Shown here piece by piece: positions 20,926 through 30,816 of a stretch of 64,000 nt of DNA. Origin of the DNA: Piezodorus guildinii. Taxonomy: Eukaryota; Arthropoda; Insecta; Hemiptera; Pentatomidae. The notes below the pieces were generated by a model. The model was not told the DNA's origin, searched no databases, and saw nothing but the letters and a program-made list of their open reading frames with translations. The stretch covers positions 5,012,280-5,076,279 of the forward strand of contig CM041297.1 of NCBI GenBank assembly GCA_023052935.1. Reading direction: 5' to 3'. Each line of letters starts with the position of its first letter. Position 1 is the first letter of the stretch. A program made the translations under genes and the position numbers.

Positions 20926-21296
20926 TGTAACAAGTTTTAATTTTCCCGCTCGGTTTCGTCCGCCCGGTGTTTTAAACTTGAGCCTACATATGGAAAGTAC
21001 AGTGTCGCCGCCTAGGAAGTACCGTGGAGGTACCGGAATTCCGCGATCTTAGGCCATTCCGGTAGAAAGTCTCGTAACGTATCCATGTATGGAAGTACCG
21101 AGTTAGCAGGGAGCAGTATAAGGATATTTTTATTTAATTTTTTTTTCGTCATATATATATTTAAAATATACCCAGCGTTGGTGTTACGAAGAATATGTTT
21201 TGCCGTATGCTTGTATGCCACCAAGGAAATAAAGTAGAAGATAGTTAATAATTTTATTTTCTAAGAACCTGGACCTTAACCGTTAACCATGTCACA
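20926..21296 (+). repeat. 5' LTR
   Basis: 371 bp, starting TG and ending CA. It contains a TATA-like TATAAG (21117-21122) and a polyadenylation signal AATAAA (21228-21233). Compared with the 3' LTR it differs at two positions that I noticed: GTGGAGG versus GTGCAGG, and GATAGTT versus GATCGTT. Confidence 0.96.
21117..21122 (+). promoter_or_regulatory. candidate TATA box in LTR
   Basis: TATAAG about 180 nt into the LTR, followed by an AT-rich segment. The position suits a U3 promoter upstream of the R region. The start site is not determined. Confidence 0.35.
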
Positions 21297-21302
21297 AATA
21301 TA

Positions 21303-21320
21303 TGGCGCCCGAGACCAGGA
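21303..21320 (+). other. primer-binding site
   Basis: TGGCGCCCGAGACCAGGA begins 6 nt after the 5' LTR. The TGG start pairs with the CCA 3' end of a tRNA, and GGCGCC matches acceptor ends of lysine-type tRNAs used by many gypsy-like elements. The donor tRNA is an inference. Confidence 0.75.
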
Positions 21321-21496
21321 CAAGGACATTTTTTAAGTTAAGTGCTGACTTTAATGGTTATTTTTTGTTAAAAGGAAATGAATAATACATTGGAAGAATT
21401 AAGTGACACTATTTGCATTGCATTAATTCGCAAGCATGGTATTAGGTATAGTCAATTGCATCAACAAAGTTAAGACTTTTATGATTATCGTATCGA

Positions 21497-21772
21497 AGGA
21501 AAACATTTTATTTTTTTTTATTTTAAAAATTGTAATATATTCCGTAAAACTTTATTGTATCGACAAAATATTTCTATATTGTTCTAATTAAGAAGAAAAC
21601 ATTTTATTTTTATTTTTATTTTAAAAATTGTAATATATTCCGTAAAACTTTATGGTATCGACAAAATATTTCTATATAGTTCTAATTAGGAAGGAAAACA
21701 TTTAATTTTTTATGGTAATATATCTTCCGTAAAAGTTTCTTGTGTTATTTAATACAAAATATTTCTATATTG
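21497..21772 (+). repeat. three tandem ~97-bp units in the retrotransposon leader
   Basis: Units begin GAAAACATTTTA at about 21498, GAAAACATTTTA at 21595 and GAAAACATTTAA at 21694. Each contains TCCGTAAAA and AAAATATTTCTATAT. Units 1 and 2 are nearly identical and unit 3 is diverged and shorter. They lie in the untranslated leader between PBS and gag. Confidence 0.8.
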
Positions 21773-22389
21773 ATTAAAATTTTTTATTTAAAAGTAACGT
21801 TTATTAAACTGTTTTTAGTAAATTTAGACTGTTTTATTTTAATTAAAATCTCAAATTAAAAGGTTTCAAATTAGGATTTTATTTACTTGTATTTAATTAA
21901 GATTTAATAATTATGAATTTTGTGGTTGATAAGAATTATTATTATAATAACAATATTTTATTTTTTTTTTGTAAATAACTTTAGATAACAGAGAAAATAA
22001 TTTTTTGTACAAAATATTTTTTTTGTTTTTTATAAGGTATCTTATTAATCAAAATTTAGATTAATTAGAGTTTGAGAATAATTGTTATTTGTCTCATTAA
22101 TTTATTTCTTAAACTTTTGTTTTGATAGGTTCATATAAGTTTTAAGACTTTGTTTTCCTGTTATTCAACTTGTACCTTGAATTTGTAAAGGACGCTTACC
22201 GAGTTTAATTTAATTTAAATTATATTTTGTTTAATCTTTTTTACAGGTTTTTATTTTAATTGCCTTAAAGTAGGAATTTATTTTATTTTATCTTAAAGGA
22301 AAATTTTCTCCTGGTTCTATTATCGGTTTCCAGAGTGCTAGTTTATTTCTGTTTTTTAATTTTTTTTACGTTTTGTTTGCTTTGCCATA

Positions 22390-23739
22390 ATGGGTAATCC
22401 CGACGTCTTGATATCGGAACGGGAGGATATATTTGCTGCAGTTCAGAACATTTTTACTAAATCAAACTCCTTGAGTGTTGATACAGTAGTTGATTTTAAA
22501 CCAGTTTATGATAGGCTGGTCAATTACGAGTCGCGTTTTGAAAAGATCCAGTCCAAAATCCGTGAATACAACTCAACCGTGACGGGTACTAAGGACAAGG
22601 TCGAAACCTCAGCTGTACAAAATTCATTTTTCGATTTAGTCGACACCACTAAAGCGAATTATTATAAATTAATTAAAACGTGTACTCCCACGGAAAAGAA
22701 ACCTGATGTTTTTTCTACCCCTACTTACTCTGTTCCTCAGGAGCTACCAAGAATTGATTTACCGACATTCTCGGGGAAATTGGAAGACTGGAATGAGTTC
22801 TATTCTCTTTTTGATTCTATGGTTCATAGAGAGAAATCTTCATCGACCATAAGAAAATTCCATTATCTAAGAAGTAGTTTACGCGGGGAAGCTTTGTCCC
22901 TTATCTCGGGGTTCGCATTAGAGGAAAGTAATTATTCCCTAGCCTATGATGCGGTAGTTGCTCGTTATCAAAATAAAAGACGGCTAGCCCGATTTTACAT
23001 TAAAAGAGTGTTGGATTTCACCCCTCTAAACAATTCGTCCGCAAATAATTTGCAAAGATTTTTATCCGAACATGAAAATAATTTTTCCGCCCTATCGGCT
23101 TTAGGCATCGAAGATATGGGGGACTTCATTAAACTTCATTTAGCCCTCACCAATTTAGACCCAGGGACCAGAAGATCGTTCGAAGAGCGGATAAAGTCGA
23201 CTGAGATTCCCTCTTATAGGGACTTAATAAATTTCGTCACGGAACGATCTAGAATCTCCGAGATGATGGCTCAAGAAGGCCGAGCGGAAAAACCGAATGG
23301 AAAAGAGAAATCCCGATTTACGAATCCCACTACAAATAGGCAGTATAAGAAAGAATCCTCGGGAATATATAGTATTTTACCTTCGGGTTCCTCGGTGCCA
23401 ACAGATTCTGACGCTTCTGCCGACAAATCAAATTGTAATCCCGAATTCGAACGAATGAAAACCGAGTCAGTTGGTTGTATGGAAAGGTTATCCCCATCGA
23501 CCAAAGTACGATCCAGAAATAGTTCTGAATCAATCGTTGACAATAAAAACATCTCAAAAGACTTACAGCCAGCTCTAACAGCTAAGAAATTAAATTGCTG
23601 GAATTGTGGTGGACCACATGTATATTCCAGATGTTCGCTACCTCGTAAGTTGTTCTGCTATCGTTGTGGTAACCCAGGAGTTTCCATTCACGCCTGCCCT
23701 AAATGTACTCCGGGAAATGGGCGAGGGAATCGGAAGTGA
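22390..23739 (+). CDS. gag: Gag-like capsid/nucleocapsid protein
   Basis: 449 residues from the ATG at 22390, the first in-frame start after the long leader. The central region (about residues 120-250: LPRIDLPTFSGKLEDWNEFY, then a KFHYLRSSLRGEALSLI motif) resembles the DUF1759 capsid-type domain best known from BEL/Pao gag proteins. The C-terminus has two cysteine-histidine motifs: CWNCGGPHVYSRC (CX2CX3HX4C) and CYRCGNPGVSIHAC. They should bind RNA as nucleocapsid. The last codons overlap pol, and a slippery heptamer lies 21 nt before the stop. The protein assembles particles that package element RNA (family knowledge). Confidence 0.9.
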   Translation: MGNPDVLISEREDIFAAVQNIFTKSNSLSVDTVVDFKPVYDRLVNYESRFEKIQSKIREYNSTVTGTKDKVETSAVQNSFFDLVDTTKANYYKLIKTCTPTEKKPDVFSTPTYSVPQELPRIDLPTFSGKLEDWNEFYSLFDSMVHREKSSSTIRKFHYLRSSLRGEALSLISGFALEESNYSLAYDAVVARYQNKRRLARFYIKRVLDFTPLNNSSANNLQRFLSEHENNFSALSALGIEDMGDFIKLHLALTNLDPGTRRSFEERIKSTEIPSYRDLINFVTERSRISEMMAQEGRAEKPNGKEKSRFTNPTTNRQYKKESSGIYSILPSGSSVPTDSDASADKSNCNPEFERMKTESVGCMERLSPSTKVRSRNSSESIVDNKNISKDLQPALTAKKLNCWNCGGPHVYSRCSLPRKLFCYRCGNPGVSIHACPKCTPGNGRGNRK

Positions 23740-26700
23740 GGGTCATTCCTATTCCTACAGTTTTAGCTGACCCACTAAATACCGTTCCGTATCGTATACC
23801 TTTTTGTACCGCTAAATCTGATCTCGTTTCCTCAAATGTCGCCTCGAATTCTTTAGAAAATTTTACCGTACCTCTTTATCCCGTATCGTTCCCTAAACAG
23901 CTTTACATGGTTTTCCAAATAGGAAAACAGTGCCGAAGAGAGTGGAATTACTTGGCCCTATTTGACCCTGGTTCAACCACCTCATTCGTTGGACCAGAAG
24001 GGATCAAAATTCTCCTTCAACTGGGTTATGTCGTTGAGGAAATTCCCGAGTTTAATATTTGTGTCGCTAATGGAAGTACCAGTATTGTGGATAAAATATT
24101 CTCTATTCCAATTACAGTTGGAGGTAGGTCGTACAACATAATACTGTATGCTTTAACATCACTTCCATTTATGTTTTTGTTTGGATTAGATTTTATAGTT
24201 AATTCTAATATGTGCATGAATTTTCGTGAAGCAACCTGGTGGTTTCAAGACGATCCTAGCCATAAGTTTTCGTTCCGTCAGGATGTTCCAATAGAGGGAA
24301 GGGAAACATCAATTTGTGGTATTAATTCACTCAGTTCCTCAGAAAAGTTAGATCTGGATAAGATAGTTAGTGAAGGTTTGCTAACTCTCCAAGATTCTCC
24401 GGGATTAACAACCCGTATAAGACATAAGATAGATGTTATGGGTGCTCAACCTATTAAGCAACGCTCCTACCACTACTCGCCTAAAGTTCTTGAGGCAATG
24501 TACCAGGAACTTGATCGGATGTTAGAAGAAGGCTTAGTTGAGCCTTGCCAATCTCCATGGTCATCTCCGGTAGTCATGGTTCGCAAGGGATCGGGTTACC
24601 GGTTCTGTATCGATTTTCGCAAGGTAAACGAAGTTACTTGTAAAGATTCATATCCCATGCCAAATATGACTTCTCTTTTAGACGGACTTAGACAAGCGAG
24701 ATATCTGTCCAAATTTGACCTTAAGCAGGCATTTCTGCAAGTACCACTAGCTGACGAATCTAGTAAAGAGATTACAGCGTTTACAGTTCCGGGCAGAGGG
24801 TTATTTAGGTTTAAAGTTATGCCTTTTGGGCTAACCAATTCACCTGCTACCTTTCAGAGGTTAGCCGATGCCATATTTGGACCCGAACTATACCCGTACG
24901 TTGTAGTTTTCCTAGACGATATTTTGGTTTGCACGCCAACTTTTAAATTGCATTTAGACATGCTTCAGAAAGTATTTCGTCGACTTAAAGCTTCAGGGTT
25001 GCGTATTAATCCCGATAAATGCAAATTTGGTTGTAAAGAAGTTAGATACTTAGGGTATTTAGTTAATAGTGAAGGCCTGAGCGTTGATCCATACAAAGTA
25101 AGTTCCATTACTTCGATCCCTCCACCCACCAATGTTGGGCAACTTAGAAGGTTCCTTGGAATGGCAGGGTGGTATCGCCGTTTTATAAAAGATTTTTCCG
25201 CGGTTGTCTCTCCCCTTACATCCTTGCTCAAACGCAAAGCTAAATGGATATGGTCAGGAGAGCAAGAAGCCTCTTTCAATGCTCTCAAGTCAGCACTGAC
25301 TGAAGCACCAATATTAGCAAGGCCCGATTTCGAGCAGCCTTTTCAACTACAGACCGATGCCAGTGATACAGGTCTTGGAGCTGTCTTAACACAGATACAA
25401 GATGGCGAAGAAAGGGTTATCGCTTTTTGCTCACGTACCCTCAGTCCAGCTGAAAGAAATTATACCGTCACCGAAAAGGAATGCCTGGCAGTCCTGTTTG
25501 GTATCGAAAAGAATCGGCATTACTTGGAGGGATATTCCTTTACCGTTATTACGGACCATGCCAGTCTTAAGTGGCTTGTAAATTTGAAGAACCCTTCGGG
25601 TCGTTTGGCTAGATGGGCTCTTCGGTTACAACCGTATAATTACAAAGTGGAATGCCGTAAGGGCAAACTGAATACAGTGGCCGATGCATTATCCAGAATT
25701 GCCGCAATAACTGTTTTATCTACAGGTATCGATCATGGCTCCTCTTCCAATGATATTTCGTCTTCGGGAACCCCTATATCGTCTGATGAATGGTACGATC
25801 AGAAATTTTACAGAGTCCAAAAGTTCCCAGAATTTCACCCTGGCTGGTTGATAAAGGACGGGCAGTTACTGTATCATCGGAAGAACTCTTTGAAAGGAGA
25901 GTTGGAGGACCCCAGTGAGGAGTGGAAAGTGGTTGTTCCAAGACACCTGCGGAGATCTATAATATATGATAATCATGATCTTCCTCAGTCTGGCCACTTA
26001 GGGATTGATAAGACGTTCGCGCGGGTTAGCAGACTATATTATTGGCCGGGTCTTTATTCGGATATAAGCCAATATGTGAGACAGTGTGAGTTGTGTCAAA
26101 AGGTAAAACCCAGAAATACACCACCTCGTGGATTGATGTACCCTCGCTATAACAAGCAGCCGTGGGAAATCGTTTCTGTCGACATTATGGGTCCCTATCC
26201 TAGAAGCACTAAAGGCAACGTTTATCTCCTAGTTTTCGTCGATTTATTTAGCCGATGGGTGGAATTGTGTCCCATTAGGAAAGCTACCTCTTCGGTTATA
26301 GTGTCGAAATTAAAGTCCCGAATATTACAGAGGTATGGTGCACCTAGGAAATTAATTTCCGACAATGCAAAGAACTTTGTGAGTAATCTTGTTGATGAAG
26401 TAGCTAAGGAGTTCGGAATCAAGAGGGAGACTACTCCTCTTTATCACTCACAGGCAAATCCCACAGAACGGTCTAACCGTAATATAAAGCAACTTATCGT
26501 CACGTATCTTGGGAAAAAACACCAACGCTGGGACGAGAAGTTAGGAGAGATCCAATTTGCATTGAATTCCGCAGTTCAGGACTCGACCAAGTTCAGCCCT
26601 GCTTTCTTAAATTTCGGTAGAGAGCTAAGGCCTTTACACCAAGTTCTCGAGGGAGATATTCTAGCAGCTCGCGAAGAAGAACAGACTCGTTGGGCGGCAA

Positions 26701-27011
26701 AAGTGGCCAAATTGCCTGAAGTTCATCATGTCGCTGAGGAAAATTCTCTTAAAGCAAGCATAAATCAGAGTAGTCGTTATAATTTGAGACGCCGGAAAGA
26801 TCGTTTCCATCCGGGAGATCAGGTTTTAAAAATGACTTTTCAGTTATCTTCAGCAGCAGATAAACTCGCAGCTAAACTTAACCCCAAGTATGAAGGCCCT
26901 TATACAGTTGTCTCAGTTACGGGTGGCGGGTCGTGTAAGTTAAGGGATCAGAATGGAAAGTTCGTAGGTTTATGGCATCCATCGAAGCTTAAGTTATTCC
27001 AAACCACCTGA
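23703..27011 (+). CDS. pol: Pol polyprotein: protease, reverse transcriptase, RNase H, integrase
   Basis: 1,102 residues in the -1 frame relative to gag. The ATG at 23703 lies in the overlap and is probably not the real start; pol is more likely made by frameshift. Domains in order: aspartic protease with FDPGST (D88), a variant of D[ST]G; RT with the catalytic box FLDD (403-406) and the upstream motifs FDLKQAFLQ and PFGLTNSPATFQ; RNase H with TDASD (D552) and YTVTEKECLAV; integrase with an HHCC zinc finger (from H758), catalytic D827, D887 and E922; and a C-terminal GPY-like segment (KYEGPYTVV). The D887-E922 gap is 34 residues, one fewer than the usual 35. All motifs appear intact. Confidence 0.96.
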   Translation: MYSGKWARESEVRVIPIPTVLADPLNTVPYRIPFCTAKSDLVSSNVASNSLENFTVPLYPVSFPKQLYMVFQIGKQCRREWNYLALFDPGSTTSFVGPEGIKILLQLGYVVEEIPEFNICVANGSTSIVDKIFSIPITVGGRSYNIILYALTSLPFMFLFGLDFIVNSNMCMNFREATWWFQDDPSHKFSFRQDVPIEGRETSICGINSLSSSEKLDLDKIVSEGLLTLQDSPGLTTRIRHKIDVMGAQPIKQRSYHYSPKVLEAMYQELDRMLEEGLVEPCQSPWSSPVVMVRKGSGYRFCIDFRKVNEVTCKDSYPMPNMTSLLDGLRQARYLSKFDLKQAFLQVPLADESSKEITAFTVPGRGLFRFKVMPFGLTNSPATFQRLADAIFGPELYPYVVVFLDDILVCTPTFKLHLDMLQKVFRRLKASGLRINPDKCKFGCKEVRYLGYLVNSEGLSVDPYKVSSITSIPPPTNVGQLRRFLGMAGWYRRFIKDFSAVVSPLTSLLKRKAKWIWSGEQEASFNALKSALTEAPILARPDFEQPFQLQTDASDTGLGAVLTQIQDGEERVIAFCSRTLSPAERNYTVTEKECLAVLFGIEKNRHYLEGYSFTVITDHASLKWLVNLKNPSGRLARWALRLQPYNYKVECRKGKLNTVADALSRIAAITVLSTGIDHGSSSNDISSSGTPISSDEWYDQKFYRVQKFPEFHPGWLIKDGQLLYHRKNSLKGELEDPSEEWKVVVPRHLRRSIIYDNHDLPQSGHLGIDKTFARVSRLYYWPGLYSDISQYVRQCELCQKVKPRNTPPRGLMYPRYNKQPWEIVSVDIMGPYPRSTKGNVYLLVFVDLFSRWVELCPIRKATSSVIVSKLKSRILQRYGAPRKLISDNAKNFVSNLVDEVAKEFGIKRETTPLYHSQANPTERSNRNIKQLIVTYLGKKHQRWDEKLGEIQFALNSAVQDSTKFSPAFLNFGRELRPLHQVLEGDILAAREEEQTRWAAKVAKLPEVHHVAEENSLKASINQSSRYNLRRRKDRFHPGDQVLKMTFQLSSAADKLAAKLNPKYEGPYTVVSVTGGGSCKLRDQNGKFVGLWHPSKLKLFQTT
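23712..23718 (+). other. candidate -1 ribosomal frameshift site GGGAAAT
   Basis: In the gag frame the codons are CCG GGA AAT, so G-GGA-AAT fits the X-XXY-YYZ slippery pattern exactly. It lies inside the 37-nt gag/pol overlap, just before the gag stop (23737-23739). Pol is in the -1 frame. A downstream structure was not established. Confidence 0.7.
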
Positions 27012-27025
27012 CGGACTTACCCGCT

Positions 27026-27034
27026 GGAGGGGAG
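27026..27034 (+). other. polypurine tract
   Basis: GGAGGGGAG lies 2 nt before the 3' LTR and 14 nt after the pol stop. It would prime plus-strand DNA synthesis. Confidence 0.8.
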
Positions 27035-27036
27035 TG

Positions 27037-27407
27037 TGTAACAAGTTTTAATTTTCCCGCTCGGTTTCGTCCGCCCGGTGTTTTAAACTTGAGCCTACAT
27101 ATGGAAAGTACAGTGTCGCCGCCTAGGAAGTACCGTGCAGGTACCGGAATTCCGCGATCTTAGGCCATTCCGGTAGAAAGTCTCGTAACGTATCCATGTA
27201 TGGAAGTACCGAGTTAGCAGGGAGCAGTATAAGGATATTTTTATTTAATTTTTTTTTCGTCATATATATATTTAAAATATACCCAGCGTTGGTGTTACGA
27301 AGAATATGTTTTGCCGTATGCTTGTATGCCACCAAGGAAATAAAGTAGAAGATCGTTAATAATTTTATTTTCTAAGAACCTGGACCTTAACCGTTAACCA
27401 TGTCACA
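27037..27407 (+). repeat. 3' LTR
   Basis: 371 bp, identical to the 5' LTR except for two noted substitutions. It is followed by GTAT, the target duplication. Confidence 0.96.
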
Positions 27408-27432
27408 GTATGAAGGGTATCGTTTGAAACAT

Positions 27433-27933
27433 ATGGTGGTGAGTTCGTAAAAAACTATTAACCTTAAAAAGATCTACTCAAGTACCAATGTATGTTATTG
27501 AAGGCGATAAATTGACAAAGAGTAAGTTTATAATAACTTTTTTTTTCATATTCATAAACTAATTTTGAACCATTTATTGATATAATAATGGTACAGACTT
27601 TGTAATATTATATATTTAATTTTCTAGCTGAATAATGTTGAAATTCCTTTATACCATTGCTAAACATCGGCAAATCTAAGATAAGTTTGTATCCAATACA
27701 GTTTTGTAGAGAGAGCAACTAAGGCGCAATATTATACAAGTATAGTTTAGCAACGTTTCTAGAATTTTTAATTCTCATATTCATATCTTTACGGGGCGAA
27801 AAATTTTTTTTTTACAAAATAATCATTTAAAAAAAAAATAAAATATACTTTAAACATATGAAATGAGTAATATACATTATAAAAATAGCTGACCCGCCAA
27901 ATGCTTTTCTGCGATATAAATTATTTTTAGTAA
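27433..27933. other. AT-rich unassigned stretch
   Basis: Nothing recognised. Confidence 0.5.
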
Positions 27934-28221
27934 ATATTTTATTTATTTAACGTCACTTTATGCTGCTGTGGCGAATCGGACGATGCTACAGAGGGAGTCC
28001 TAAATTTTGCCTATTCAGGTTTTATTAGGATAGGCATCATTAACGAGTACCTGACATCGCACAGGCTCGGGACTACTTTTTTAAGTCCTCTACGAAGGAC
28101 TGCATTTACTAACCTTTTTTACTCCCATTAAAAAATCCTAGGACCACCTGCAGGTTTGAATATCGGTTGAACCCGATACATAGAAGGCTGTTATACTAAC
28201 CACTATGCTACAGGTGATCCC
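27934..28221 (-). repeat. SINE-1
   Basis: Full-length minus-strand copy, from the TTATTTAACGTCACTTTATG tail end to GCTACAGGTGATCCC at the head. It contains a small insertion near the B box. Confidence 0.85.
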
Positions 28222-28396
28222 AAAATAACGAATATATTGTGCGAGTGTGGTTGGGACCTGTATAATATAAAAGTTGAAGGAATTTGATATAAGCCTAAAC
28301 AAGCAAAGAGCAAGTATATATATTTTTAAAAGTAATTTTCGGTTTTTTGAGCACAGAGTAATATAGATGTATAATATACCGTTAGAAAGAAAACAA

Positions 28397-29074
28397 TCTG
28401 GTGCGGGCAACACACGACTTTCACTTACCTCGATTTTTAAAATCAATGAAAGAATTTTCAAATACAGTTAGAGATGAAAATACCTGAAACTATTAAGGAA
28501 TTAATCAAATTGAATTTCTATAGAAACATGTGTTTCATTAAAAAATCTATTATATTATTATCTAAAATAATCAGTTAGTTTTATCTTCTTCTCATCACTC
28601 TCTATCAACTTCTAAAAGCTTGTGTATGAGATGATATTTTTTCTAAAATCGTTAGCTTTCCAACGGTATATCATACATGTATATTACTGCTCTTATGTTC
28701 AAAAACGAAAAATTGCATTAAAAAAGTATTTTACTGTTTTCTCCTTTAGATGGGTATCGAATTTATTCAATTTATATATTTACCTGTTTTTCATCAGCGT
28801 TAACAAGATAATCTAGTTATTATTATTGAATCTACAAAATTAAAGGTACTTTAGGGGAAGAAAATTTAATATATCGGCATTTAAGCCCTGACAGACCATT
28901 TTTATCCAAATAAAAATAAAGAATATCGAAAAAAAGTGCAAAATGCATGGTATAAAGTGCCTCTTCTGGTAAGCTCATTTTGATGAAAAAAGTTTTGTCA
29001 CGTCTCCGGCGTATAGCTGTCTTAAATATGAAATTTCAGTTTCATAGGACTTACCGTTTCCGCCCGGGAGTTAC

Positions 29075-29107
<33 letters not shown>

Positions 29108-29255
29108 ACACACACACACACACACACAGACCTTTTTCCGGGACTTGGTTATTTGGACTCAGGGGACCCTAAAACGTGTATTTCCGTTGAAAACTGGAAT
29201 TCGAAAATTTTCACGATCGCAGTACTTCCCCTTACTATATATAGTAAGTGAAAGT
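28397..29255 (+). mobile_element. HINE-like repeat, full-length copy
   Basis: The left end TCTGGTGCGGGCAACACACG, ACTTTCACTTACCTCG, the CA microsatellite (expanded at 29073-29128), the palindrome TTACTATATATAGTAA and the terminal GTAAGTGAAAGT match the copy at 9404. A partial direct fragment of the same family (ATGTATAATATACCGTTAGAAAG) directly precedes it at about 28314-28390. The open frame at 28980-29282 simply reads through the CA run. Confidence 0.85.
29073..29128. repeat. (CA)n microsatellite inside the HINE-like repeat
   Basis: Expanded CA run, interrupted once by a GACA step. It occupies the position where every copy of the family has a short CA tract. Confidence 0.95.
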
Positions 29256-29432
29256 AAAAATATAATAAAAAATGTAAAGTGACGAATAGGAAATAAACTA
29301 TTAAGTTATTGTTATACATAATAATTTCTTATTGTTATTGACCTAAATCACATGTTTCCAACGAAACTGAATAAAATATTTATTTAAATTAACTTTAAGT
29401 TGTTTAAATAGTCCTAAACTTGATTTTAAGAG

Positions 29433-29790
29433 CAGAAGTAAATAAAAGTTGTTGCCCGTGCCAGATTTTTGTGAGACGAACGACAGTTAAATTATTTGGA
29501 TATTGTACATACATAAACACTAAAATCGTCATTAAAAAATTCAAGTGTGGGAAAGGGTGTAAAAAAATTTTTTTCAAAATCATAAAAACCTTTTTGTTAA
29601 AAAAAAAAAAAAAAAATCTAAAACATAAACTTCTGAATAGGGAATTCAGAATCACCTAGCAGTATGAAATATATTTTAGAACCAATTCTCATAGCTACCA
29701 AATATACATTAAAAAATTCATAAAAATCAGTCGAGCCGTTTAGGAGGAGTAAGACCATAAATAACATCACACGAAATTTTTATATATTAG
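29433..29790 (-). repeat. degenerate repeat with HINE-like left end
   Basis: AAAGTTGTTGCCCGTGCCAGATTTT at 29446-29470 is a degenerate inverted HINE-like left end. Downstream text including AAAAATCAGTCGAGCCGTTTAGGAG (29723-29747) resembles a 3' end often seen in arthropod transposons; the family is not identified. Confidence 0.45.

Positions 29791-29795
<5 letters not shown>

Positions 29796-29862
<67 letters not shown>
29796..29862. repeat. (AT)n microsatellite
   Basis: Uninterrupted AT run. Confidence 0.95.
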
Positions 29863-29864
<2 letters not shown>

Positions 29865-29880
29865 TTACTTATACTTATAC

Positions 29881-30614
29881 AGGCGTTCCAACTAGGGTTG
29901 CCTTTTCAAGTCAGTGCCGAGCTCCAGAAGTCACGGTCAAGCCAATCCTCCTCCTGAAGACCCCGGCCCGCCATCTCTCCTTCCATATCCACCTACTTCT
30001 AGGTCGACCTCGTTTCCGCCTTCCCGGTGGCTGCCAATCCAAAATACATTTTGGCCATCATTCGGTAGACATTCCTTTTACATGGCCGTACCATCTTAGC
30101 CTTCGCAGTCCTATCCGCTGGTTTACGGACCCAGGAGCCTCCATCCTGTCCCTAACAACCTCATTTCTCATTCGGTCCATCCTTGTGAAACGTAAACATC
30201 TTCTCCAAAAATCCATCTCCACAGCTTGGACTTTCGAGTAGAGCTTTCTAGACATTGTCCACGTTTCTGAAGCGTAAGGATGGGTTTTACGATGGCATAG
30301 TAGATCTTCTTATTTTCTTTTAAAAGAAGGTCATTCCATAGAACAGAATGGAGCATCCGCGTGACTTTTCGGGCATGTTCTACCTTTCTCCTTACGTAGA
30401 TTTCGGAGGATCCAGTGGAGTCGAGGTACGATCCCAGATATTTAAATACATCCACCTTTGTCCACGTCTCATTATCAACTCGCAGATCACTGTCATCCAT
30501 AGCGCTGATGGCCATGTATTTCGTCTTACCGAAATTAATTTTAAGACCCATAGACGCATAGCAGTCCCCTAATGAGCACATTAACATCTCAAGGTAGACC
30601 TTTCTCCTAAAGGG
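29881..30614 (-). pseudogene. non-LTR reverse transcriptase, C-terminal fragment
   Basis: The minus strand starts in the RT thumb region with SMGLKINFGKTKYM, then FKYLGSYLDSTGS, RRKVEHARKVTRML and YAIVKPILT. It shifts frame near 30260 and resumes with MSRKLYSKVQAVEMDFWRRC..RWYGHVKGM. This series (KTKYM, KYLGS, ETWT-like, RWYGHV) is typical of RTE/CR1-related endonuclease-reverse transcriptase C-termini. The YxDD box and endonuclease are missing, so the copy is 5'-truncated and frameshifted. Confidence 0.82.
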
Positions 30615-30624
30615 AATATATATA

Positions 30625-30752
30625 TATTCCCTTTTTCCTTGGTGACCGCATCACGCGTGAACGGCTTGATCGATTTCGCAAATTCTTTTTTTGTTGTGTT
30701 TATAACAGTCAGAATAAGGATAATAATAGTCCCTCTATCTTCTTATATATAA

Positions 30753-30816
<64 letters not shown>

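Larger units (their letters stand above)
20926..27407 (+). mobile_element. complete Ty3/gypsy-type LTR retrotransposon
   Basis: 6,482 bp bounded by two 371-bp LTRs (TGTAAC...GTCACA) and flanked by a 4-bp duplication GTAT (20922-20925 and 27408-27411). It contains a primer-binding site, a long AT-rich leader, gag, pol in the -1 frame (protease, RT, RNase H, integrase) and a polypurine tract. No env-like frame follows pol. Both frames are open, and I noticed only two LTR differences, so it is a recent and possibly autonomous insertion. Pol domain order PR-RT-RH-INT places it in the Ty3/gypsy group; the lineage within it is not resolved. Confidence 0.96.

Noticed and set aside
21012..21224. 70-residue minus-strand frame present twice (also 27123-27335)
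   Set aside because: It is duplicated only because it lies in both LTRs; it has no known domain and is antisense to the LTR promoter region.
26990..27036. Envelope gene after pol
   Set aside because: Only 25 nt separate the pol stop from the 3' LTR, leaving no room for a third frame.
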